Source: Sphingobacteriales bacterium (lineage in GTDB: Bacteria; Bacteroidota; Bacteroidia; Chitinophagales; UBA2359). Taken from it: a stretch of 64,000 nucleotides of DNA. The stretch lies in the NCBI GenBank assembly GCA_016700115.1, contig CP064999.1, positions 4,402,001 through 4,466,000 of the forward strand. Direction: 5' to 3'. Under the pieces are notes generated by a model. It was not told where the DNA came from and did no database searches. It was given only the letters and a program-made list of their open reading frames with translations. This document shows positions 29,103-37,097 of this stretch, one piece after another (the stretch's first letter is position 1; every line of letters starts with the position of its first letter). The translations under genes were made by a program, and so were the position numbers.

Positions 29103-29613
29103 TCTATTTAAAACTTTAAATGCAAATTATCTAAATTTATTCGACTAAAAATAGAATAAATTTAACTTTCAAAACTTTTTTGAAACAGGTTTTGGCCCGT
29201 TTCTTATTCCAATTATAGATATTGAAGTAAGAAACCAATCATTTCTTATTTCTTTTAAAGATAAAGAAATAAGAAACGATCTAATTCTTGTTTCATTTAA
29301 TTTTTTTAAAGTAAGAAACAGACGATTTCCAACTTCCATTTTTTAAAAAGAAGTTGGAAACGACTCATTTCTTATTCCATTCTTTACTTTTAAAACAGGA
29401 AATCTGGTATTTCTTATTCCATTCTTTACTTTTAAAACAAGAAATCTGCTATTTCATATTTCAATTTTCAATTTAAAATTGATATGACCTCTGTAATTAA
29501 AGAAAATAATATTTTCTAACTTAAATCATAAGCTAAAAACTAAGGGAAATCACTTGTTTTTAACAATATGTATTGGAAATATTTTGATTAGAAAAGTACA
29601 ATTGCTTCAAACT
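29103..29613. other. Convergent intergenic region carrying the 42-bp hairpin array
   Basis: A 511-base, very AT-rich gap between the 3' ends of mqnB and the CAP protein gene. It contains the hairpin array (29199-29486) and, just before it, a separate small hairpin: TTTCAAAA and its complement flank three bases at 29167-29185. I see no gene. Confidence 0.6.
29199..29486. repeat. Array of seven 42-bp tandem units, each a dyad/hairpin
   Basis: Units start at 29199, 29241, 29283, 29325, 29367, 29409 and 29451, a strict 42-bp period. Each begins with a (G/A)TTTCTTATTYC-like arm. The first six end with a TAAGAAAC-like arm about 29 bases later. Units 5 and 6 are near identical (two mismatches in 42). 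Perfect or near-perfect arms are seen in unit 1 (8 bp, 29199-29206 with 29228-29235), unit 2 (14 bp, 29242-29255 with 29263-29276), unit 4 (11 bp, 29326-29336 with 29350-29360) and unit 7 (12 bp with a 2-base bulge, 29455-29468 with 29475-29486). Arm sequences differ between units while pairing is kept, which points to conserved structure. Units 3, 5 and 6 pair less well. Function is unknown. Confidence 0.85.
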
Positions 29614-31167
29614 TTAGTATCTAATTTGAGTAACTCCAATTTTACTCATATTTGGGCTATACAAATTGAGGTCTGCAACGGTTACGTTTTTATCCATATT
29701 ACAATCGCTGTCAACATAGACATTGATCAGGCTCATTTCGGATTGAAAGAAATTGAAATCACTTACCGTAATAGTTCCATTGGCATCCATATCGCCGGCA
29801 AGCAGGGCATATTTTCCATTTCCCAGATGGCTTAACTGAGAAGCACCACCTAAAATGTTTACAGGATTGGTAAAATCTAAAACTTCAGAATTAGAAACAG
29901 TAATCGCATTTGAACTTATAACCGCAAGGTGATTTCGTGTTTTTAAGGAAATAAAATAGGAAGTTCCTTCGGTTAATTGATTGAATAATACCCCCTGAAT
30001 GGTACCATTGATATCAACAATATTGCCATCATTCAATAAAAATGCTGCTTTTGTTTCAAGAACTTCGAAATTGTTGGTGGCGTTACGAGCTTCAACTAAA
30101 ACCCAATCAACAACATTTGCCGGTATAGCTGAAACATTTGTAACTGATTCTGTTCCTGTGTAATTCCAGGGAGGCCGATTGAATGGTTGATTTAATGGCA
30201 ACAAATTGTTATTGCGCAAACTGGTGGACATGTTTTGTGTCGTGTTGTTATAAGCACCTTGCAAAATTGCTTTAACCTTTATTGTAACTCCATTGGTACT
30301 ACTTGTTCCGGTAGAACCGGTTTCTCCAGTCAGTTCTAAAATAACATCATCGCTACTACTTAAAATGTTTCCTGCTGCATTTCGCATTTCTGCATATAAA
30401 GTGTAATTACCGGATTGAGTAGCATTGGTATTGTATTCAATTATATTTGAAACCGGCTGCCAATTGTTCCAACTGCCATTATTCACTTTTAACCGTATTT
30501 CATTATATCCAGATGATGTATATTTAAATAGCTCTACCTGGGATGTTGATACAACTTCTTCTTCCTGATTGATGATAATCGGGTAAATATTATACCTGCG
30601 ACCTAAGTCCATCACCCATCTGGTAATATAAGTTGAAGATGCATCATAATAATATCCGATTCCAACTTCATAAACCATCGGACTCATCATATTGCTATAA
30701 TGCCCCGGACTGCTTACCCAACCATCAAACACGCTTTGAGCATCAAAATAACCCGCTGCAATATTTTCAGCAGCGGCTGTCCATGAATAAAAAGCCCCTA
30801 TTCTTTCAAACGGCTGACAGGTTTGGTTTCCATAATTATCCTGACTTGGGTGAGAAAAATAATTTTTTTGACACATGTCTTTTGCATGATACCTTGCTGA
30901 AGCTGTCAATTCTTCAGAGAGTTTTAGTGGAGAAAGTCCATTACTGACACGTAAATTGTTTAATAAAACCACAATTTGCCTTTCAAAGGAAATATCAGAA
31001 GAAACCGTTTGCTCTGTTCCGTTTGGGCAACCTTCACCTTCCATATAAGTGAATGAACTAAAAAAAGTATTAGGGGCTATTTGAGCATTAACCACACAAT
31101 TAGCATGTAGATTGGCAGAAATAAAAATTTCAAATGACAAAGCAAAAAAAACAACAACACGATACAT
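29614..31167 (-). CDS. Secreted CAP-domain protein with C-terminal dockerin-like repeats
   Basis: A 517-residue exported protein. The signal peptide is at about 1-22. A CAP (SCP/PR-1) domain spans about 65-200, with LNNLRVSNGLSPLKLSEEL, YFSHPSQ, AENIAAGY and SPGHYSNMMSP. A beta-rich middle follows. Near the C terminus two dockerin-like calcium loops, DMDANGTITVSDFN and DCNMDKNVTVADLN, are about 30 residues apart. A similar C-terminal module is often seen on surface proteins of Bacteroidota. The protein is probably extracellular or surface-bound. CAP domains occur in lipid-binding and toxin-like proteins, and bacterial functions are mostly unknown. The gene ends convergent to mqnB, across the hairpin array. 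Confidence 0.85.
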   Translation of the reverse strand: MYRVVVFFALSFEIFISANLHANCVVNAQIAPNTFFSSFTYMEGEGCPNGTEQTVSSDISFERQIVVLLNNLRVSNGLSPLKLSEELTASARYHAKDMCQKNYFSHPSQDNYGNQTCQPFERIGAFYSWTAAAENIAAGYFDAQSVFDGWVSSPGHYSNMMSPMVYEVGIGYYYDASSTYITRWVMDLGRRYNIYPIIINQEEEVVSTSQVELFKYTSSGYNEIRLKVNNGSWNNWQPVSNIIEYNTNATQSGNYTLYAEMRNAAGNILSSSDDVILELTGETGSTGTSSTNGVTIKVKAILQGAYNNTTQNMSTSLRNNNLLPLNQPFNRPPWNYTGTESVTNVSAIPANVVDWVLVEARNATNNFEVLETKAAFLLNDGNIVDINGTIQGVLFNQLTEGTSYFISLKTRNHLAVISSNAITVSNSEVLDFTNPVNILGGASQLSHLGNGKYALLAGDMDANGTITVSDFNFFQSEMSLINVYVDSDCNMDKNVTVADLNLYSPNMSKIGVTQIRY

Positions 31168-31616
31168 AAGTTCCCTAAATCTATGTTCTGAACAATACCG
31201 GTTCAGATTAGAATGAAATACTAATTTTTACAGTTACGAAGGAATTTGTGTAGGGGTGCTATTGTCTTTTTACGGTTAGAGAATTTGAAAAGTTACAGTT
31301 TATATAGAAATTTTTATAAAAAATCAAAAATTTAAATAGCCAAGGCTAATAAGCTACTTAAACCTTATTAAAATAAAGCCGATGATAAATCACACAAACT
31401 TTAATGTGTTTAAAAGTTTGATTATTTTGCTTAAAAAGTGGGGAACCAAATCTGGTTAAAATTTCCAATTCAGGTCATTGAATTGCAACAATTAGCGGCC
31501 ATAGACTAAAGCCCTAATAAAGAAAGAATTGCGAAATGTGCTGTTGAATGATTGGTAAAATTTTAGAACCAACATTTTTTAGAAAAAACCAACTTGGGTG
31601 CAGAGATATTATTGGT
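31168..31616. other. Intergenic region, no gene seen
   Basis: A 449-base AT-rich gap upstream of the CAP protein gene and downstream of the BASS transporter gene, both leftward. The CAP promoter should lie near 31170-31250, but I find no exact consensus box. Nothing else is recognised. Confidence 0.4.
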
Positions 31617-32492
31617 CTATTCTTCAACAAACTTGTATATGAACCAGCCAATCAGGACAGTAACGAAAAAAGAGGTAATGCCATACAAAACACCAACGAC
31701 TGCCATACCGGTGCTTTTTAACAAGGTTGTAGCGATAAAGATAGCGAGAGAACTGTTTTGCAAACCAACTTCTACTGCAACAGTAGTTCGGACTTTTTTA
31801 CCTTGTTTCCCAATAACAGATAGATAATATCCGGCCGCCATACCCATAACATTTAAAACGAGGGCAATTGGCAAAAGCCCAACCAAGTCTGATAAATGTG
31901 TATGATTGTCTTTTTGGTCAAAGAAAATAATTCCATAGAAAGCAATAAATAATACGACAGGCAATAAATATCTCAAAGGGCGTTCGACTTTTTGGGCGGT
32001 CATAGGAAATTTTCCTCTAAGATAAACACCAATCAATGCCGGAAGGATGGTAAAGCAAAAAATGTTGAGCATGGTATGCCCCATCGGTAATTCAAACTCG
32101 TGGCTTTTGCCCAAAAAAATATTCATCCCCAGATTAACAACAACTGGAATGGTAAATAAGGTGAGCAAACTGTTTAATGCAGTCAGCGAAATTGAAAGCG
32201 CAACATTGCCTTTCAGCAAATGATTGACCAGGTTGGAAGACGAACCACCCGGACAGGCTGCAATCAAAATCAAACCTACTTTTGCTTCAGGTGTTAAAGG
32301 GAAGGTAAATGCGATTAAAAAAGCTATCAAGGGGAGTAAAATCATCTGTGCCCCTAACCCAATAAGCAATCCTCGAGGATGGTTAAATACCCTTTTAAAG
32401 TCGTCGAAGGTGAGCGTAAGCCCCATTCCCAGCATCACCAAAGCCAAAGCGCCCGGAAGAAAAAAGTCGGAAAAGAAAGCGCTATTGCTCAC
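31617..32492 (-). CDS. Bile acid:sodium symporter (BASS) family transporter
   Basis: A 291-residue inner membrane protein with about nine or ten hydrophobic helices. The two BASS discontinuous-helix signatures are present: AACPGGSSSNLVNHL and VEVGLQNSSLAI. Bacterial BASS proteins move organic anions (such as pantoate, bile acids or keto acids) with sodium. The substrate here cannot be assigned. The gene is monocistronic in appearance, with a 260-base gap to the PorP/SprF gene. Confidence 0.92.
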   Translation of the reverse strand: MSNSAFFSDFFLPGALALVMLGMGLTLTFDDFKRVFNHPRGLLIGLGAQMILLPLIAFLIAFTFPLTPEAKVGLILIAACPGGSSSNLVNHLLKGNVALSISLTALNSLLTLFTIPVVVNLGMNIFLGKSHEFELPMGHTMLNIFCFTILPALIGVYLRGKFPMTAQKVERPLRYLLPVVLFIAFYGIIFFDQKDNHTHLSDLVGLLPIALVLNVMGMAAGYYLSVIGKQGKKVRTTVAVEVGLQNSSLAIFIATTLLKSTGMAVVGVLYGITSFFVTVLIGWFIYKFVEE

Positions 32493-32670
32493 AGTCAGTT
32501 TTGTTATATTCCAATAAACATCTTTAAAGTCTTATGGTTGGGTAGTAAACAAAAATTGACCGAAATAAGAATTCAAATCGTTAATTGCTTTAGTTTCAAC
32601 CTTCTATTACTTGTAACAGATGATAGTTTTATTATTGATTTTTAAAATAATCCCTGCTTGTTAAATCACA

Positions 32671-32703
32671 AAAAAACAAAGGCAGCCTTACTAAGGCCGC
32701 CTC
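32671..32703 (-). terminator. Rho-independent terminator of the PorP/SprF gene
   Basis: Read on the minus strand, a 10-bp stem (AGGCGGCCTT with AAGGCTGCCT, one G-U pair) has a 3-base loop and is followed by TTGTTTTTT. It lies about 50 bases beyond the stop of the PorP/SprF-family gene. Confidence 0.8.
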
Positions 32704-32752
32704 TGCAAAGGTAACAAAATTTAACCAATCAAAAATGAAAAAAAATAAAACT

Positions 32753-33715
32753 CTAAAAATATCTTGGTGTTATAAACCGGTCAGTTCTGCCTTTTATGTC
32801 TAAACCCACCATCACCTCGTGAGAACCGGAAGTGTAATTGTTTAGTTTTGACAATGTGTAATCATAGGCATAGCCAAGCTTCAAACCTTTTGGCAGTTGA
32901 AAGGCAATGATGGCATCAATTGATTCTGACTGAGCAAAAGGATCTTTGTTGCCAAAAGCAGTTCGGTAAGATGCGCCAAACCAGACAACTTCTTTAATGA
33001 GGAATAACAAACTTGCATCAAGTTGAACCGGAGCTTGAGAGGGTACGGATTTTACTAAAAAAGAAGGTCTGACTTTAAAATCGCCGTTCCCAATAACAAC
33101 TCCACCCATCGCATAATAATGCCGGTACTGATGTGCCAATGTTTCCACTCCGGAATCTGAACGGAGGTTGTTATTTAACAAATGAGGAGCCGAAACACCA
33201 AGATAATATACATTAGGTTTGTAAAAATACAAGCCCAAGCCAAAATTAGGCAATAAATTTCGTTGGTTATCGGCAAAAGCATTATCAATAGTAATATCAA
33301 TATTCTCATTTCCCGTTACTTGTGTAAAATCAGAACGCAAGTAATCAATTCCTCCTTGTAAACCAATTACCAAACGACTTTCACCAAGAATAAATTTATA
33401 GGCATAACTGGCATAGGCACTTGTTTGATTGTGAACACCAATCTTGTCATAAGCAATGTATCCACCAACTCCGAATTTTTTTTGTTTGCCTAACGGAGAA
33501 TGGGCACTTAGTCCAACTGATTTAGGCGCGCCTTCGATTCCAACCCATTGTAACCTTCCAATACCGGTAAAACTCAAACTCTCTGTACTTCCTGTATAAC
33601 CCGGATTAAGCATTTGTTGATTAAACATATACTGCGTATATCGGGTATCCCTCTGTGCATGAAGATAAGTACAGAATGTTAAAAGCAGGCAACTTAATAG
33701 TAGTATTCGTTTCAT
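32753..33715 (-). CDS. PorP/SprF family type IX secretion membrane protein
   Basis: A 320-residue outer membrane protein. The signal peptide is MKRILLLSCLLLTFCTYLHAQ minus its last residues. The mature start RDTRYTQYMFNQQMLNPGY is the hallmark of the PorP/SprF family, followed by a beta-barrel pattern and a C-terminal Phe. The family works with PorE-like and SprE-like proteins in T9SS and in attachment of surface adhesins. The frame extends upstream to 33829. I chose the ATG at 33715 because it gives a clean signal peptide. A terminator follows at 32671-32703. Many paralogs exist per genome, so the specific role is open. Confidence 0.92.
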   Translation of the reverse strand: MKRILLLSCLLLTFCTYLHAQRDTRYTQYMFNQQMLNPGYTGSTESLSFTGIGRLQWVGIEGAPKSVGLSAHSPLGKQKKFGVGGYIAYDKIGVHNQTSAYASYAYKFILGESRLVIGLQGGIDYLRSDFTQVTGNENIDITIDNAFADNQRNLLPNFGLGLYFYKPNVYYLGVSAPHLLNNNLRSDSGVETLAHQYRHYYAMGGVVIGNGDFKVRPSFLVKSVPSQAPVQLDASLLFLIKEVVWFGASYRTAFGNKDPFAQSESIDAIIAFQLPKGLKLGYAYDYTLSKLNNYTSGSHEVMVGLDIKGRTDRFITPRYF

Positions 33716-33877
33716 GTTGTACGAATTTGTGTAATGGTTATTGCAGATATTGAATAAACTGGTTTGTCTATTCATCAAACAATTACCATGCCAAGCCATA
33801 CAAAACGATTTGGAACAGTAAAAAACCAAAGAAATTACCTTGAAATAATGGAACGGTAGCGGACAGAAAAGCCTGGT

Positions 33878-34327
33878 TTAATCTCTGATTTTATCTAAAA
33901 GAAAATTGAGTTGCCTTGCTTCTTCTTCGCTAAGGTTGACTACAATTTTATCAATATCTTCATTATGCTTTTCTATTTCAGCAAGCAGATCAATGCCTTT
34001 CTGACTGATCACCAAATCAACCAATCTTCTGTCTGTCTCACAAGTTGATCTGATAACTAATTCTTTTTGGAGCAGACGGTCCACCATTCTTGATACATCG
34101 GACATTTTATCCAACATTCGTTCGCGAATAACAGAAGTTGTGATAGCTTTAGGAAACTGTCCTTTAAGAATACGCAATACATTATATTGTTGCGAAGTAA
34201 TTCCAAATGGAGCAAGGTGTTCTTTTATTTGTGAAGAAATCCAGCTATTGGTGAAAATAATATTGACTAAACTTTTCTGCCATTCATTTCTGAAGCTTTT
34301 CTGTTGTATTTCTCTTTCAAGTTTCAT
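33878..34327 (-). CDS. MarR family transcriptional regulator
   Basis: A 149-residue winged helix-turn-helix protein. The order LAPFGITSQQYNVLRILKG, TTSVIRERMLDKMSDVSRMVDRLLQK and the wing STCETDRRLVDLVISQKG is the MarR pattern. Such dimers usually repress nearby genes and respond to small aromatic or oxidising compounds. Its neighbours are a PorP/SprF gene (162 bases away, same strand) and a divergent T9SS cargo gene (34476). A -7 box for its own promoter lies at 34348-34355. No clear palindromic operator was found in the 148-base divergent gap. Confidence 0.92.
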   Translation of the reverse strand: MKLEREIQQKSFRNEWQKSLVNIIFTNSWISSQIKEHLAPFGITSQQYNVLRILKGQFPKAITTSVIRERMLDKMSDVSRMVDRLLQKELVIRSTCETDRRLVDLVISQKGIDLLAEIEKHNEDIDKIVVNLSEEEARQLNFLLDKIRD

Positions 34328-34347
34328 AGATAAAATTCAATTGGGTG

Positions 34348-34355
34348 CAAAATTA
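34348..34355 (-). promoter_or_regulatory. Candidate -7 box of the marR-type gene
   Basis: On the minus strand TAATTTTG matches TAnnTTTG, 20 bases upstream of the MarR start codon. No -33 TTTG is found at the usual spacing. Confidence 0.35.
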
Positions 34356-34475
34356 AACAATATATTACCCGAATTGCATCAGATTTTCAAAAACCTGTTC
34401 AAAGTTGCATAAGGAAAGATAAAAAAACTGTTTATTTGCAGAAAATAGTATCCATCATTTCGTAACTGTTTAGCT

Positions 34476-36989
34476 ATGAAAACAATTTTACGTTACTTGT
34501 TTATTCTCTTAGCAGGAATGACTGCATTTACAACTCAACAAACAAAAGCTGCCCACTTAATTGGAGGAGAATTGACTTATGAGTGTTTGGGAGGGGATGT
34601 GTTTCAAATCAATATGGTAATCTACCGCGATTGCTATTGTGTGAGTTGTGCACTTTTTGACAATCCTGCATATATCACCATATTTAATGCTTCGGGTGGA
34701 GTAGTTCAGAATGTTAGCATGTTTAGTCCGGTTATAGAACAGTTAACTGTTTCAACTGAAGGGCTTTGCTTGGAAACAGGTCCCGACGTTTGTGTGGAAC
34801 GTGGATTTTACCAAACAACTGTAACTCTGCCTTTCATATCCGGAGGATATCAGATAGTCCACCAAAGATGTTGTCGCAACAACACAATTGTAAATATAGT
34901 TGATCCGGGTGGAACAGGTTCTACTTATGTAGCAAATGTACCCGATACTGTTTTGGGAGAATGTAACAACAGTTCACCGGTATTTAATTTCTACCCCCCC
35001 ATTGTTGTTTGTGCAAATAGTCCGTTGGTGGTTAATAGTTCAGCAACTGATGCAGACGGCGATCAGTTAGTTTATTCAATTTGTGAACCTTTTTTGGGAG
35101 CTTCTGCATTAGCGCCTCAACCCGTTTCAGCATCTATCCCACCCTATGCCAATGTTACCTGGTTGCCCCCATATTCCGGAACGAATCAGTTAGGTGGTTT
35201 TCCTACTATGGCAATTGACCCAAATACCGGAATTTTTTCAGCCTTTCCTACGGAAACAGGACAATATGTTGTGGGAATTTGTGTCAGCGAATATCGGGAT
35301 GGAGTACTTATCAGTACCAACCTTCGTGATTTTCAGTTTAATGTTACTGAATGTCAGGTTGTGTTGGCACAAGCAAGCATATCTTCTGGAAGTTCAACAA
35401 TTTGTCCAGGACAAAGCGTTCAATTGGAAGGAAGTGCCTTTGGAGGGGATATGATTTCATGGTCTCCTTCAACCGGGTTGAGCAACACAGAAATATTAAA
35501 TCCAATTGCTACACCTACTCAAACTACAACCTATACGCTGACGGTTATCAATCCATTTGTGGGTTGTGAAGACAGCGACCAAATTACTATTTTCGTGGCA
35601 GATGATGTAATAGCTGATGCCGGCGATGATGTAGAATTTTGTCCGGGTGATGCAGTTCAATTGGGAAGCAGCAACACAGTCGGCACTTTCTTTTCATGGA
35701 CACCCACAGATGGGCTAAGCGATCCTACTGTCTCAAATCCTGTGGCATTTCCGACCGAAACTGTTACATATATACTAACTGTTACAGACTCAACAGGAGT
35801 TTGTGTGGCAACTGACGAAATAACTTTGATTTTAGGTAGCAATGCAGATCCGGGTACAATGCCTTCCGACGAAGTAGTTTTATGTGCCGGCAGTAGTTCT
35901 AATATTTCTACGGATGGAGCTGTTTTAGGAGATAATGATGTGTTGGCTTATGTTCTTCATACATCTCCAAGTGATGTTTTGGGAACGGTTTTATCTGTGA
36001 ACTCTGAAGGAGGTATTTTTTCTGCAAACAGTAGCCCTTCAATCAATACCTATACTACTTATTATGTTTCAGCGGTTGCCGGACCTGAAGGAAGTACTCC
36101 CGGAGTGCCTGATTTTAATAATCCGTGTACGAAAGTAGCTCCCGGAACTCCAATAGTTTTCCTCGCACCTGTTGCTTTCTATATAAATGATTATTGCGAC
36201 TTTTTTACCGGCGATTACCACATTTTGCTGGCATTGACGGGTGGATATCCTCAATATAATTTGGATGCAGAATATGTAGTGATAGGGGATTTCAATGGAA
36301 CGTTAGGTTTTGGAGAGACCGTTGAAGTTATCCTGTTGTTCGGATCTACAACAAGTTATGCCTTTGAAGTAATTTCTGACGGACTTGGATGTACCGGCAG
36401 TACAGCAAATGAAGATTTTTACTGCGACAAAACTCCGGTTACTTTACTCAGTTTTTATGGTAAGGCTATCGAAACCGGCAACCTTTTGGAATGGTCAACT
36501 GCCACCGAAACAGACAATGACTTTTTCACCCTTCAACGTTCGACCGGCAATGTCAACGAATTTTATTCCGTTGCAACTATAAAAGGAGCCGGCAACAGCA
36601 TTGTAACTCAAAACTACAGTTATCTCGACCAAAATGCCCCTCAAGGTTTGTGTTATTACCGCTTAATACAAACTGATTTTAATGGCACAAGTACTAATTC
36701 AGAAATTATTTCCATCAACAGAAGTTATCAAAGCCCGCAAGTATTTAATGTACAACCGGTGCCGGCATCAGATTTGGTAACAATTTCTTTTAGTGCCACA
36801 ATAGACGGAACTGCCCGTTTAGAGTTATTTGATGTAGCAGGTAAATTGGTTAAAATTGAAATTCTACAAATTTTTGCAGCTTCGGTCAATCAAACGAATT
36901 TCTTGGTTGATGGTTTGCCCGATGGTGTATATCTGTTAAATATAACGACTCCTGCCGAACGATACACCACAAAATTAGTGAAACAATAA
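34476..36989 (+). CDS. Large secreted protein with Ig-like repeats and T9SS sorting domain
   Basis: An 837-residue exported protein. The signal peptide ends near residue 25 (TKA). The N-terminal domain begins AAHLIGGELTYECLGGD, a module common at the start of gliding/adhesin-type proteins in Bacteroidota. At least two Ig/PKD-like repeats follow at about 300-460, each with CPG, a SWSP/SWTP block and an ending TYTLTV or TYILTV. The C-terminal 80 residues (PVPASDLVTISF, ELFDVAGKLVK, LPDGVYLLNI, TTKLVKQ) are a type A T9SS sorting domain. The protein is therefore cargo of the type IX system, released or anchored at the surface. Its ligand is unknown. A C7 tract lies at 34994-35000. A hairpin terminator follows. 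Confidence 0.9.
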   Translation: MKTILRYLFILLAGMTAFTTQQTKAAHLIGGELTYECLGGDVFQINMVIYRDCYCVSCALFDNPAYITIFNASGGVVQNVSMFSPVIEQLTVSTEGLCLETGPDVCVERGFYQTTVTLPFISGGYQIVHQRCCRNNTIVNIVDPGGTGSTYVANVPDTVLGECNNSSPVFNFYPPIVVCANSPLVVNSSATDADGDQLVYSICEPFLGASALAPQPVSASIPPYANVTWLPPYSGTNQLGGFPTMAIDPNTGIFSAFPTETGQYVVGICVSEYRDGVLISTNLRDFQFNVTECQVVLAQASISSGSSTICPGQSVQLEGSAFGGDMISWSPSTGLSNTEILNPIATPTQTTTYTLTVINPFVGCEDSDQITIFVADDVIADAGDDVEFCPGDAVQLGSSNTVGTFFSWTPTDGLSDPTVSNPVAFPTETVTYILTVTDSTGVCVATDEITLILGSNADPGTMPSDEVVLCAGSSSNISTDGAVLGDNDVLAYVLHTSPSDVLGTVLSVNSEGGIFSANSSPSINTYTTYYVSAVAGPEGSTPGVPDFNNPCTKVAPGTPIVFLAPVAFYINDYCDFFTGDYHILLALTGGYPQYNLDAEYVVIGDFNGTLGFGETVEVILLFGSTTSYAFEVISDGLGCTGSTANEDFYCDKTPVTLLSFYGKAIETGNLLEWSTATETDNDFFTLQRSTGNVNEFYSVATIKGAGNSIVTQNYSYLDQNAPQGLCYYRLIQTDFNGTSTNSEIISINRSYQSPQVFNVQPVPASDLVTISFSATIDGTARLELFDVAGKLVKIEILQIFAASVNQTNFLVDGLPDGVYLLNITTPAERYTTKLVKQ

Positions 36990-37020
36990 AAAATCTAATT
37001 TGGGTTTAAAACCAAAAATT

Positions 37021-37050
37021 AAGGGCAGCCAATCTTAATTGGTTGCCCTT
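37021..37050. terminator. Bidirectional hairpin terminator between convergent genes
   Basis: A 13-bp stem (37021-37033 with 37038-37050, one G-T pair) encloses a CTTA loop. On the minus strand a T-rich tail follows (TTAATTTTTGG), and on the plus strand a weaker ATTAGTTT. It lies between the convergent stops at 36989 and 37098. Confidence 0.75.
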
Positions 37051-37097
37051 ATTAGTTTACATTTCTACTGTTATGCCTGTATCAGTATATCCGGAAC

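Noticed and set aside
29199..29486. CRISPR array
   Set aside because: Period is 42 bp with the dyad spread over the whole unit; there are no unique spacers of about 30 bp, units 5 and 6 are near identical throughout, and no cas genes are nearby.
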